NCBI RefSeq assembly: GCF_009720625.1
Contig: NZ_CP046266.1
Location: 5,189,501-5,253,500 of the forward strand
Length of the DNA: 64,000 bases
DNA from: Metabacillus sediminilitoris
Lineage (GTDB): Bacteria; Bacillota; Bacilli; Bacillales; Bacillaceae
Reading direction: 5' to 3'
Below the pieces are notes generated by a model. That model saw only the letters and a program-made list of their open reading frames with translations. It was not told the DNA's origin and did not search any database. Numbering within the stretch: the first letter of the stretch is position 1; each line of letters begins with the position of its first letter. Shown here in pieces: positions 26,412-34,491 of this stretch. The position numbers and the translations under genes were made by a program.

Positions 26412-27239
26412 TTAATTTCTAGGATCCACATAATCAGGATAATCGGTAATAATAGCGTCTACTCCCATTTCAAAAAGGAAATCAGCTGCCTCTTGGCTAC
26501 GAACAGTCCAAGATGAAATTTTCATTCCAAGTGTGTGAACTTGATTAACTAAATCTTTTGTCACAATTCCATAGTGTGGATTAAAGTAGTCAGCATAGGT
26601 AGAAAACTCCTCTAATGCTTCCTTTGTTGTGTCTAATGGCGAACCTGTTAAAACACCGATCGGAACATTCGGGAGCAGTTCATTCGTAAGTTTCATAGAT
26701 TCAAAGTTAAAGGATTGAATAATAATTTTTCCATTTTGCGGTTTATCTAGATTCCGTTCCTTCAATTCCTGAGCGACACTCTCTTCAATCCCCGGGTAAA
26801 GCTCTGGAGCCTTTAACTCAATTAAAATGCCGATCTTACCATGATAGCGATCAAGAATTTCATCAAATGTCGGGATTTTTTCTCCAGTAAATTCCTCGCC
26901 CTTCCAGCTTCCTGCATCAAGGCTTTTCAGCTCTTCAAACGTTAAATCGCCTACTTTTCCTGTACCGTCAGTTGTGCGGTCAACAGTAGTATCATGAATA
27001 AGAACCAATTCGCCATCCTTGCTTCGTTGAACGTCGATTTCAATGTAATCTGCTTTCATTTCTACTGCTTTATCAAACGCAGCAATTGTGTTTTCCGGCG
27101 CATATGCTGAAGCACCACGGTGTGCAACATTATCAACCTTTCTCGTATCCCCTGTTGATTCATGTGCAAATGTTTGGTGCAACGGACTAAATAATAACGT
27201 AAATGCAATCGAAGCACCTGCTAATAATTTTCTGTTCAT
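26412..27239 (-). CDS. Secreted glycerophosphodiester phosphodiesterase
   Basis: A 275-residue exported GDPD-family enzyme. The signal peptide covers about residues 1-25 (QTFA). The TIM-barrel motifs are intact: AHRGASAYAPENT with the first catalytic His and its Glu, DYIEIDVQRSKDGELVLIHD with metal-binding Glu/Asp and the second His, GILIELKAP, and VDAIITDYPD at the end. ATG at 27239 follows AGGAGAT. It hydrolyses glycerophosphodiesters to glycerol-phosphate and an alcohol. Its promoter contains the same 15-bp operator as the endo-glucanase, which suggests the substrate is met together with beta-1,2-glucan. Confidence 0.9.
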   Translation of the reverse strand: MNRKLLAGASIAFTLLFSPLHQTFAHESTGDTRKVDNVAHRGASAYAPENTIAAFDKAVEMKADYIEIDVQRSKDGELVLIHDTTVDRTTDGTGKVGDLTFEELKSLDAGSWKGEEFTGEKIPTFDEILDRYHGKIGILIELKAPELYPGIEESVAQELKERNLDKPQNGKIIIQSFNFESMKLTNELLPNVPIGVLTGSPLDTTKEALEEFSTYADYFNPHYGIVTKDLVNQVHTLGMKISSWTVRSQEAADFLFEMGVDAIITDYPDYVDPRN

Positions 27240-27269
27240 GTTTTACATCTCCTATCTAAATTAAATTAA

Positions 27270-27295
27270 ATCGAAACGTTTCACTAATTATTTTA
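27270..27295 (-). promoter_or_regulatory. Operator and -10 of the glycerophosphodiesterase gene
   Basis: On the minus strand TAAAAT (27290-27295) is followed after five bases by GTGAAACGTTTCGAT (27270-27284), an exact copy of the glucan-locus operator. Confidence 0.65.
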
Positions 27296-27734
27296 GATAA
27301 GAAATATTGATCCAATATGTAGTTTAAGTTACATCTAATTATTGTTTTTGTAAAAAAAAGTAGGATGAAGGTCTTATTTTTATTTACAACTAACCATCTT
27401 ACTATTTTAAAGTATAACTGCATACACAATAGGATTAAAGTCCATAGTTATATTAAGAATATATAGTTACTTAGATAGATAATTCGTGGATAAACAAGGT
27501 AAATCATAACGTATTGAAATGAGATTTTTAACTTACTAATTTCTAATGAACTATTTATTTTTAATCATTTCCTATTTACAGATCTTTGTTTTATTAAAAT
27601 CTGTCCTGGTAAAATTGAATTATTAAATAATTTAGCTTCTATTGGATTACCTGGCTATAATTGGTTGAGTTTGTAACACTTCTATAACATGGTCAAACGT
27701 ATCTTTTTACTATAAAAATTGGAGGTTGGTTAAC

Positions 27735-27812
27735 TTGATATCGAATGAAATAAAACGAAAACTTTGCCATATAGTTGGTGCTGAAAACTATGAAGATTCA
27801 AAAGCAGAGTGA
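27735..27812 (+). pseudogene. N-terminal fragment of a GlcD-type FAD-linked oxidase
   Basis: After TTGGAGG a TTG-started frame reads MISNEIKRKLCHIVGAENYE then DSKAE and a stop. This is the usual N-terminus of glycolate/D-lactate oxidase GlcD; the roughly 450 following residues are missing. The sequence switches directly into the oppositely oriented membrane-protein fragment, which indicates a deletion junction. The 27296-27734 stretch before it shows no gene. Confidence 0.65.
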
Positions 27813-27831
27813 TATTTGGAAAACCTTATAA

Positions 27832-27985
27832 TAAACCGCACATGCAAAAAGGCTTAACCAACCAACGACGAGGATATGTGCATGAATGGGACAGAATGCA
27901 TACGAACCTGAACCAGCCATATGTGCCCCCAATATCGCTCCTATTATACCAATAATACCAGCAGTATTTGACTATTTTTATTCAT
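27832..27985 (-). pseudogene. Broken cytochrome-oxidase-like small membrane protein
   Basis: A good AGGAGG site and ATG at 27985 start MNKNSQ. After one frameshift the frame reads NTAGIIGIIGAILGAHMAG then GSYAFCPIHAHILVVGWLSL then FACAVYY and ends at the junction with the GlcD fragment. The HxH in HAHILVVGW and the hydrophobic pattern resemble small heme-copper/cbb3-oxidase-like membrane proteins of bacilli. The C-terminal half is lost. An HssR-type direct repeat lies in front of it. Confidence 0.6.
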
Positions 27986-28057
27986 AATAACAAAATCCTC
28001 CTCGACTTAATTTATAAATAAGTACCTTTCTCATGTTCTTCTATAATTTACTCCATA

Positions 28058-28077
28058 AATATGAACAGAAGATGAAT
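28058..28077 (-). promoter_or_regulatory. HssR-type direct repeat before the broken membrane-protein gene
   Basis: On the minus strand ATTCATCTT-CT-GTTCATATT: two 9-bp units at 11-bp spacing, the second identical to the HssR half site GTTCATATT. A TAAATTAT -10-like element follows. Confidence 0.6.
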
Positions 28078-28098
28078 AAAAACATTTACAAAAAAAGA

Positions 28099-28139
28099 GT
28101 CATTCATTACCGATTGCAATTCAATCGGCAATGAATGAC
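28099..28139 (-). terminator. Terminator of hssRS
   Basis: GTCATTCATT-CCGATTG pairs with CAATCGG-AATGAATGAC (one mismatch). On the minus strand it is followed by TCTTTTTTT. It lies 15 bp after the hssS stop. Confidence 0.9.
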
Positions 28140-28153
28140 AAATTGTAGTATTA

Positions 28154-29533
28154 CTAATTAACAGGTAACTCAACAATAAACGTAGTTCCTTCCTTTTCTT
28201 TACTATTCACATTAATATGACCATCATGCAATTTGATAATGGTCCAAACAATTGATAAACCAAGTCCTGTTCCCTCGATTGTTCGTGTACGTGCGGTATC
28301 TGCCCGATAAAAGCGATCGAATATCCTTTCTATTTCTGTATGATTCAATCCTATTCCTGTATCTTTGAACGTTACTACTATCGATTCTCCTTTTACTTCA
28401 AGCAATATTTCAATAGTACCATCAGGTTTATTATATTTAATGGCATTTGTTAATAGGTTATCCCAAACCGTATTGAGCAAAGATGGATCACCGATCATTT
28501 CTGTATCTGGTAAGGAGTAGCTAAGCATTATGCCTTTTTCACTTAATAGCCATTGATAATTTCGTATCAATTCCTTAATTTGCTGACCGACATTGAATGG
28601 CTTTTTTTTCATCATATCATCATTACGATCTAATGAGGCTAGAAGTAATAATTGTTTGGTTAAAGTCGACAGCCTTCTAATTTCATCATTAATGATTGAA
28701 ACGTATTGACCTCTTTCTTCTAGACTTATTGATTCATTTTCCAATAGGTTTGTATATCCTTTTATATTGGATAGAGGTGACTGAATATCATGAGAAATGT
28801 TCGAGATGAACTCCTTTCTTATGTCATCCATTTGTTCTAATTTTCTTGCCATTCGTAAAAAGCTATGTGAAAGTTCTCCTAACTCATCATGACGAGTAAT
28901 ATCGAGTTCAACATTGAAATCACCATTGGAGAGTGATTTTGTGGCTGTTGTTAATTTTGAAATTGGCTTTACTAAATATTTGGTACTAAAAACCACCATA
29001 ACGATGCTCAAAATAATCGTGAATGCAAGTAGCCACCCAAATAAAAAATGCATCTCATTAAAAAGGAGTTTAATATCCGGCCTGAGGAACAGAGCGTAAT
29101 TTTTTCCGTTATATGTTAATGGAACACCAATTGTATTCTTCAGTTCATTTGCAAAGAAGCCTGTTACAAACGTTTTTTGTGGAAAATGAAGAATACCATG
29201 ATAAGTATTGCCGTTTAATACATACTCTTTCATTGAAACAGAAAGACTTTTATCCCTAAATGCTGCGCCAAAAAAAGACTCTTCTCCAGCATTGTCCACC
29301 AGATAAATTTGATATCCAATTGCTGAAATGTGTTCTAAGTACTCTTTCAAGTTCATATGAGGGTGCTCGTCAGTAAACATAGCGATCGATTGTGCAATTT
29401 TTGTGATTTTTTGATCGTTATAGGGTTTTAATTTTTGCTGATAATACGTATTGGATATTAAAAAGGCAAAAATACTACTAAAAATCATGATTCCAATCGT
29501 AATTGCAACAAATTTTACATAAAGAGATTTCAT
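28154..29533 (-). CDS. hssS: Heme-sensing histidine kinase HssS
   Basis: A 459-residue membrane histidine kinase. Two membrane segments (about 8-28 and 165-187) flank an extracytoplasmic sensor domain that carries HssS-like stretches: GYQIYLVD, SFFGAAFRDKSLS, YHGI, TFVTGFFANELKNTIGVPL and YALFLRPDI. A HAMP linker follows, then the H-box SNISHDIQSPLSNIKG (His about 246), and the ATPase domain with DNLLTNAIKYN and GTGLGLSI. It overlaps hssR by ATGA. It senses heme stress and phosphorylates HssR. Length matches the 457 residues of the S. aureus protein. Confidence 0.88.
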   Translation of the reverse strand: MKSLYVKFVAITIGIMIFSSIFAFLISNTYYQQKLKPYNDQKITKIAQSIAMFTDEHPHMNLKEYLEHISAIGYQIYLVDNAGEESFFGAAFRDKSLSVSMKEYVLNGNTYHGILHFPQKTFVTGFFANELKNTIGVPLTYNGKNYALFLRPDIKLLFNEMHFLFGWLLAFTIILSIVMVVFSTKYLVKPISKLTTATKSLSNGDFNVELDITRHDELGELSHSFLRMARKLEQMDDIRKEFISNISHDIQSPLSNIKGYTNLLENESISLEERGQYVSIINDEIRRLSTLTKQLLLLASLDRNDDMMKKKPFNVGQQIKELIRNYQWLLSEKGIMLSYSLPDTEMIGDPSLLNTVWDNLLTNAIKYNKPDGTIEILLEVKGESIVVTFKDTGIGLNHTEIERIFDRFYRADTARTRTIEGTGLGLSIVWTIIKLHDGHINVNSKEKEGTTFIVELPVN

Positions 29534-30210
29534 TCGCGTTTTGCCTCCAGTGAATATCCAACCCCGCGTATTGTTTTAATGTGAAAATCATCCGTCAATT
29601 TAGAAAAACGTTCTCTTAACCTTTTTATATGAACATCTACCGTTCGTTCATCCCCTTCATAATCTAACCCCCAAATATGTTCAATCAGGTGGTCTCTGGA
29701 AAACACTTGCATAGGTTTTGACATGAGAAAATACAAAAGTTCAAACTCCTTTAATGGTAAAAGGATCGTTCGGTCTCCGATCTTAACTTCATAGCTTTTT
29801 TTGTTTATCGTTGTCCTGCCTATGCGAAGAATAGATTCATCTGGTTGATGATCATATCGCCGCAACAATGCTTTTATACGAAAGCTTAATTCTTTCAGTT
29901 CAAATGGTTTAACAAGATAATCGTCCGTACCTGCTTGAAATCCTTGTTCCTTATCCTCGATTTGATTTTTAGCTGTTAAAAGGATGACCGGGATATGATA
30001 ATGATTTCGAATCTCTTTCGTTAATGTATAGCCATCCATAAAAGGCATCATCACATCAACAACTGCCAAACTGCATCTTTCCTTATTAAGGATCTCCAAA
30101 GCTTCGATTCCGTCTTTTGCTTTGAATACTTTATAACCTTGTTCAGATAAATGGATATTTACAAGCTTTAAAATATTGATATCGTCATCAACAATTAGAA
30201 TATTCGTCAT
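29530..30210 (-). CDS. hssR: Heme response regulator HssR
   Basis: A 226-residue OmpR/PhoB-type regulator. The receiver domain has the acidic pocket VDDD (8-10), the phosphorylation site Asp52 in VVDVMMPFMDG, and Lys in DYLVKPFELKEL. The C-terminal winged helix has EGDERTVDVHIKRLRERF and TIRGVGYSLE. ATG at 30210 follows ATAGGAGTAA. In this family HssR activates hrtAB through a GTTCATATT direct repeat, and such a repeat is present before hrtB and at 28058. Transcribed from its own region after the hrtBA terminator. Confidence 0.88.
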   Translation of the reverse strand: MTNILIVDDDINILKLVNIHLSEQGYKVFKAKDGIEALEILNKERCSLAVVDVMMPFMDGYTLTKEIRNHYHIPVILLTAKNQIEDKEQGFQAGTDDYLVKPFELKELSFRIKALLRRYDHQPDESILRIGRTTINKKSYEVKIGDRTILLPLKEFELLYFLMSKPMQVFSRDHLIEHIWGLDYEGDERTVDVHIKRLRERFSKLTDDFHIKTIRGVGYSLEAKRE

Positions 30211-30324
30211 AATGGTTACTCCTATAGGTAAAAATTAGAAATATATCTAAAGCTTCAGTTTTTTTATGTTGTCCACTATAATATAAAATTTAAACGAATT
30301 ACATCAATAATAAAACTGTATATA

Positions 30325-30356
30325 AAAAATAGCCTAGCGCATATGGCAGGGCTACT
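30325..30356 (-). terminator. Terminator of hrtBA
   Basis: On the minus strand TAGCC..TGC and GCG..GGCTA form an imperfect stem, followed by TTTTTTATAT. It separates hrtA from hssR. Confidence 0.65.
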
Positions 30357-30404
30357 TTTATATTAAAAAGCATAATTTCCTAAGGCTCTAAGGTTGAATC
30401 TTCA

Positions 30405-31079
30405 TTATGCAATTAGACCATCACTCATTTTAATGATATGATCAGCGTAAGAAAGCATTTCTTCGTCATGTGTAACCATTAGGGTAGTAATGTTTAATGT
30501 TTTCGTTAAATCTTTGATTAATGACATAACATCTTTAGACCTTTTCGAATCTAAACTAGCAGTTGGTTCGTCTGCGAAGAGAACTTTGGGCTTATGAATG
30601 ATTGCACGAGCAATTGCAACTCTCTGTTTCTCCCCACCTGATAATAAAGAGGGATAAGCATGTTTCCGATGGTCCATCCCAACTAATTGCAGAATTCTAT
30701 TAGCTTCTCTTTTTTGTTCATGTTTCTTTAATTTCGATTCAGAAACATCCAGCATTAGCATTAGTTGTTCTTCTACTGTGAGAAAAGGAACAAGATGTGC
30801 AAATTGAAAGACAAAACCAAATTTACTTGCTCGTATTTTTCGAATTTGCTCTGAACTCATGGTCGTCATATTTTTGCCTTCGAATATGACTTGGCCATCT
30901 GATGTAGGTTGAAGTCCCGCAGCTATTGTAAGCAGCGTGCTTTTACCAGAACCTGATGCACCCACTAATGCTGTTACCTCACCTTCTCTAAGAGAAAGAT
31001 TAATTCCTCTTAGTATTTCTTCTTTTACTTCCCCATTAGTAAACGTTTTTCTAACTTTATCAATTGTAAATATTGACAT
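30405..31079 (-). CDS. hrtA: Heme efflux ABC transporter ATPase HrtA
   Basis: A 224-residue ABC ATPase of the LolD/MacB type. Walker A is GASGSGKST (40-48), the Q-loop is FVFQFAHLVPFLTVEEQL, the signature LLSGGEKQRVAIARA and Walker B VLFADEPTASLD, then the H-loop MVTHDEE. ATG at 31079 follows GGGGAGATTTAAT, just after the hrtB stop. With HrtB it exports heme or relieves heme toxicity at the membrane. The neighbouring hssRS genes identify it as HrtA rather than a generic lipoprotein exporter. Confidence 0.88.
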   Translation of the reverse strand: MSIFTIDKVRKTFTNGEVKEEILRGINLSLREGEVTALVGASGSGKSTLLTIAAGLQPTSDGQVIFEGKNMTTMSSEQIRKIRASKFGFVFQFAHLVPFLTVEEQLMLMLDVSESKLKKHEQKREANRILQLVGMDHRKHAYPSLLSGGEKQRVAIARAIIHKPKVLFADEPTASLDSKRSKDVMSLIKDLTKTLNITTLMVTHDEEMLSYADHIIKMSDGLIA

Positions 31080-31080
31080 A

Positions 31081-32115
31081 TTAAATCTCCCCTTGTTGGA
31101 TCGCTTTTAATGGTTCGACCTTTTTTATTTGTATACCTGAGAGTGTAGCTCCAATAAATCCGATAAGTAGGAATACTAGAGACAATTGCGCTGTTGTTTC
31201 AATGGTTAAATTAAAGGGCATTTCTTCAGGTGCAATCATAGTAAAGACTTGACTAAGTGCAATAGCCAAAGCAAGTGAAGTTACTGTAATAAAAATCATT
31301 TGTGTCCACATCATTTTAAATAATCTACTTGTTTTTAGACCAATTGCTTTTAAAATACCGTACAAACCAATTTTTTGAACGTTCATCATGTAGAAAAAGA
31401 TGGCAAACAACATTCCACTAATGACAACTAAAAACCAAACAATCATATTTAAAGACATCTGTTCTGCATTATAACTTGGAATCGTATTGAGAAAATCTTG
31501 CTTTGAAAATGATTGTAACCCCGTAAATTCTTGAGAAGAATCTCCTCCTGGTATGAAAACGAATTGCATTTCATCTACCCGATAAATTTCTTTGTAGTCC
31601 TCTAAACTAATAAAAGCGACAGGTGCATGGCTGAATTTCTTTTGGTCGACAAAACCTTTTACAATAAACTCGCCACTAAATTGATTGTTCGTTAAAATAT
31701 CTCCAACTTTTATCCCTATATCCTCCATTGAGCGATCCAATATGATCTCCCCGGCTTTGACATCATTAAACAATTTTGAATTTGTTGAGGTGACAAAAGC
31801 AACGCTTTGTTGTTTGCCATTCTTATCATTCAAAAAGCCCATTTGAATTGATAGTGCTACAGCATCTTTCTGATCGTTTAGCAGTTTTTCCTGGATACTG
31901 CTATCTATTCTCGACAGATTATAGGTTTCGTTTGCATCTGCATTCATATAAAATTGTCCGTTTGGTAAATTTTTAATTAATGAAGCATTGTCTTGTGATA
32001 ATCCATTTGCTAAACCTGAAATAATAAAAGTTAGTAAACTAACAAGAAAAACAATTGAACCTAATATCAAAAATCTTACTTTATTTTTCTTCATTTCTTT
32101 CCACGCGAGGTTCAT
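31081..32115 (-). CDS. hrtB: Heme efflux ABC transporter permease HrtB
   Basis: A 344-residue FtsX-type permease. The preferred start is the ATG at 32115 (MNLAWKEMKKNK); GGAGGAG lies just upstream, and an adjacent ATG and a TTG are possible. One N-terminal membrane segment is followed by a large extracytoplasmic domain (about 40-215) and three C-terminal segments (near 225-250, 270-300 and 315-335), with the FtsX end motif KKVEPLKAIQQGEI. The length matches staphylococcal HrtB. It is first in the hrtBA operon and has an HssR-like direct repeat in its promoter. Confidence 0.88.
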   Translation of the reverse strand: MNLAWKEMKKNKVRFLILGSIVFLVSLLTFIISGLANGLSQDNASLIKNLPNGQFYMNADANETYNLSRIDSSIQEKLLNDQKDAVALSIQMGFLNDKNGKQQSVAFVTSTNSKLFNDVKAGEIILDRSMEDIGIKVGDILTNNQFSGEFIVKGFVDQKKFSHAPVAFISLEDYKEIYRVDEMQFVFIPGGDSSQEFTGLQSFSKQDFLNTIPSYNAEQMSLNMIVWFLVVISGMLFAIFFYMMNVQKIGLYGILKAIGLKTSRLFKMMWTQMIFITVTSLALAIALSQVFTMIAPEEMPFNLTIETTAQLSLVFLLIGFIGATLSGIQIKKVEPLKAIQQGEI

Positions 32116-32148
32116 CATTAACTCCTCCAATCTCTTTTTGACATCCTT

Positions 32149-32181
32149 ATAATATACCTCTTATATGAATAGACGATGAAC
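32149..32181 (-). promoter_or_regulatory. hrtB promoter with HssR-type direct repeat
   Basis: On the minus strand GTTCATCGT-CT-ATTCATATA (32162-32181) shows 11-bp spacing, with two mismatches per half to GTTCATATT. It is followed after five bases by TATATTATAA, which provides the -10. Confidence 0.65.
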
Positions 32182-32488
32182 AGATTATTACATTTTTACA
32201 CTTACTGTTAACAATGTCTGAATTCGCATTCCTCCTAAAAACCAATAAGATCAACAACATGAACCTGATAAAATAGTTCCTTAAACGACTATTTTTGGAA
32301 CTGAAGACGGTTACTTCCAAAATAACTTAATACAATAGAATTTAAGGTTCTGGTGCAAGAAATCTAGTAAACTTGGACATACTGATAACTTTTATTCTGA
32401 TATTTTTTGACTATTAACTCACTATTCCAAACAGTTATTAATGTGAACTTCACTCATTATCGATGGAATGTTATTTAATTTTAAAACC

Positions 32489-32513
32489 TCAAACACTCAT
32501 AACCCCGTTCCTT
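32489..32513. terminator. Hairpin in the hrtB-LCP spacer
   Basis: AACCCCGTTCCTT pairs with AAGGACGGGGTT (one bulge). There is no T run on the plus side and a weak one on the minus side. Confidence 0.45.
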
Positions 32514-32548
32514 AGTAAGGACGGGGTTAAAATAAAGTGAGACTTCCA

Positions 32549-32582
32549 ACAGTGGGGGTTTTCTTCATCCCCACTGTTGGTT
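32549..32582 (-). terminator. Strong perfect hairpin
   Basis: CCAACAGTGGGG pairs perfectly with CCCCACTGTTGG around an eleven-base loop. It directly follows the stop codon of the 63-codon open frame and lies downstream of the LCP gene on the same strand. Confidence 0.65.
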
Positions 32583-32772
32583 AGCGAAACTTATCACGCA
32601 TAAAACGCCACGTCCTTATGTTTTGCCTGATCTTTGAACGTCTATCGCTCGTCGGATCTTTACGGGCAGTCATCTCCCACTTATCTTCTTTGTTTCTCTC
32701 GAATCTTGAAGTAGGAGTATTACTGCCCGCCTGAGAATGGGATAAAGTTGTTTCTGTAGTGCTTTGAGGAAT
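32581..32772 (-). pseudogene. Unrecognised basic open frame lacking a start (gene remnant)
   Basis: A 63-codon minus-strand frame without a good start codon ends exactly at the strong hairpin. The C-terminal half is very basic and ordered: NKEDKWEMTARKDPTSDRRS then KIRQNIRTWRFMRDKFR. GC content is higher than in the surroundings. It reads like the 3' end of a real gene with its terminator, but I cannot name the family. The DNA 32625-32700 can also fold into GGGCAGT..ACTGCCC, so an RNA role is possible. Confidence 0.4.
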
Positions 32773-32850
32773 TTATGAATGAATTTTATAGACTAATGCT
32801 GAAATCAACCCCCATTTGATTTTTCTACTTCATTATGACCAACACTATCA

Positions 32851-33792
32851 TTATTCGCCTACTAAAAACTCTTTGAGAGCTTCCTTATTTTGTTGAAAGT
32901 CCACCTCTAATACTTCACCATTATCCTCATAGCGTTTATTTTGAAAAGTGCCATCTTCAGGGATGCGTAAAGTCTCTAAATCTCCACTTTTCTTTGTTAC
33001 AATGTCTTTTCCGATAGTAAACAGTGTAGAAGTATCCATATTTGTATTAACATATGAATTCAATATACCCAATAGCTTAGGGAGTTTCGCCACATTATCA
33101 ATACTTATAGATTCTTCCATTATCTTTGAAACAACTTCTTGTTGTCTTTGTACTCGGCCGAAGTCACTCAAACGATCTTGACGAAAACGGACATATCCTA
33201 ACAACTCTTTTCCATGAAGTATCTGCTTACCTTTCTCTAACTCCATTCCAATACCAGAAGACATCACATGTGGTACATCTACTTGAATTCCATCTGGAAC
33301 GAGGATATCTACTGCTTCTTCGAATCCTTTAAAATCTACAATAGCATAATAATTAATATCTAAATTAAAATTTTCTGTAATGGTTTCCCTCAATAATTCT
33401 GGACCTCCATATGCATAAGCCGCATTTAATTTTCCCTTCCCATGTCCAGGTATAGAGGTATACATATCACGCATAAAAGAAATAAGTTTAACCGTATGAG
33501 TACGTTGATCATAATGTGCAACCATAATCGTATCAGTTCGAGCCTGTTTTTCCCCTCTAGAGTCACTTCCTAATAAAAGAACGTTTACGGCACCTATTTC
33601 ATCATTCTTCCCTTGAAAAGAATAGTTTCCTTTATCATTTTTAAATGATTTATTGTTAGCTTCTACTGTTCCTTGTATGTACTGATAAACACTATATACC
33701 CCAATAATAAAGATACACAGAAGAAGAAGCGCTCCAAATACTCTTCCCCATCTTACTCTGACTCTTTTTCTTTTCTTTTTCGACTCTCCCAA
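32851..33792 (-). CDS. LytR-CpsA-Psr (LCP) family cell-wall polymer ligase
   Basis: A membrane-anchored LCP protein of about 313 residues. The TTG at 33792 has AGGTGG seven bases upstream and is preferred over GTG at 33804. A basic cytoplasmic N-terminus (SKKKRKRVRVR) precedes one membrane helix (about 20-42). The catalytic domain shows NVLLLGSDSRG, ARTDTIMVAHYD, LISFMRDMY, KLNAAYAYGG and GYVRFRQDRLSDFGRVQRQQ. These carry the conserved Asp and Arg residues that hold the polyprenyl-pyrophosphate. It attaches teichoic acid or capsule to peptidoglycan. It is monocistronic but functionally fits the capsule cluster. Confidence 0.88.
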   Translation of the reverse strand: MGESKKKRKRVRVRWGRVFGALLLLCIFIIGVYSVYQYIQGTVEANNKSFKNDKGNYSFQGKNDEIGAVNVLLLGSDSRGEKQARTDTIMVAHYDQRTHTVKLISFMRDMYTSIPGHGKGKLNAAYAYGGPELLRETITENFNLDINYYAIVDFKGFEEAVDILVPDGIQVDVPHVMSSGIGMELEKGKQILHGKELLGYVRFRQDRLSDFGRVQRQQEVVSKIMEESISIDNVAKLPKLLGILNSYVNTNMDTSTLFTIGKDIVTKKSGDLETLRIPEDGTFQNKRYEDNGEVLEVDFQQNKEALKEFLVGE

Positions 33793-33959
33793 ACTTTGCA
33801 CCACCTAAACCGTAATAACAAATTAACTTAAACAAGTTTTAAACTTAGCTCCCATAACTTTTACAGTATATGGACACACATTCGGCTCTTGAAGGTAAAA
33901 AAAACTTGCATAATATTCAGAGCCCGTCTTGAAGTAGTCATTATCCCATAACTTATTTT

Positions 33960-34003
33960 CATTTGTTCAAATTTCTGATTACATTTGTTTAAAATTCTGA
34001 TTA
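33960..34003 (-). repeat. Two 22-bp direct repeats upstream of the LCP gene
   Basis: CATTTGTTCAAATTTCTGATTA and CATTTGTTTAAAATTCTGATTA lie head to tail; a third partial CATTT follows. On the minus strand they give TGTAATCAGA twice at 22-bp spacing, upstream of a TTGAAC -35-like element. The phasing of two helical turns suggests an activator site. Confidence 0.6.
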
Positions 34004-34046
34004 CATTTCATTCGATTTTTTCACCGGAATCGATTTTATGGTATAC

Positions 34047-34082
34047 AAAAAGGCTAGGATACGGCCTCATCCTAGCCTTTTT
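34047..34082. terminator. Bidirectional terminator
   Basis: AAAAAGGCTAGGA pairs with TCCTAGCCTTTTT around a ten-base loop; T runs follow on both strands. Confidence 0.85.
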
Positions 34083-34188
34083 GTATTGGGGTCTTCGCCT
34101 CATTCCTTTTATAAAATTCAGCATATAACACGTTTTTATCTTTTACTTCTATAAAGCTAAGTACTGAATTCTGCTTTCCTGAGTATAA
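34054..34188 (-). pseudogene. 3' end of an unidentified lost gene
   Basis: A minus-strand frame reads LYSGKQNSVLSFIEVKDKN then VLYAEFYKRNEAKTPIQKG and stops inside the terminator stem. The wording is protein-like, but there is no start, and upstream DNA is non-coding. The remaining spacer to 34491 contains only short hairpins such as GGCTG..CAGCC (34366-34390) and CTCAT..ATGAG. Confidence 0.35.
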
Positions 34189-34491
34189 ATGTCAATAAAG
34201 TTATGTAAAATTTTGATTGTTTTAGAATGTACATTTTTGTTTGTATTTGCCTACTAGCAGATTGGAGTATACAACAAGTATCCTCTTCACAGACCCATTA
34301 TTATTACATATATGATATAAAATGAACGCAGTGAATGATTAAAGTATTTAAGGGAAATTAAAGGCTGCCAAGGTTTCTCGACAGCCTGAGACTCATCCTA
34401 TTAAGTATGAGCCTTTTACTATTTATCCTTCTCCTACTCTACTGACTCTTTAACTAAGTATAAAATTTGGATGGTGACTGGCACCCAAACT

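Noticed and set aside
32549..32582. End of an IS200/IS605-type element
   Set aside because: The perfect hairpin looks similar, but no transposase or TnpB remnant is adjacent; a terminator is simpler.
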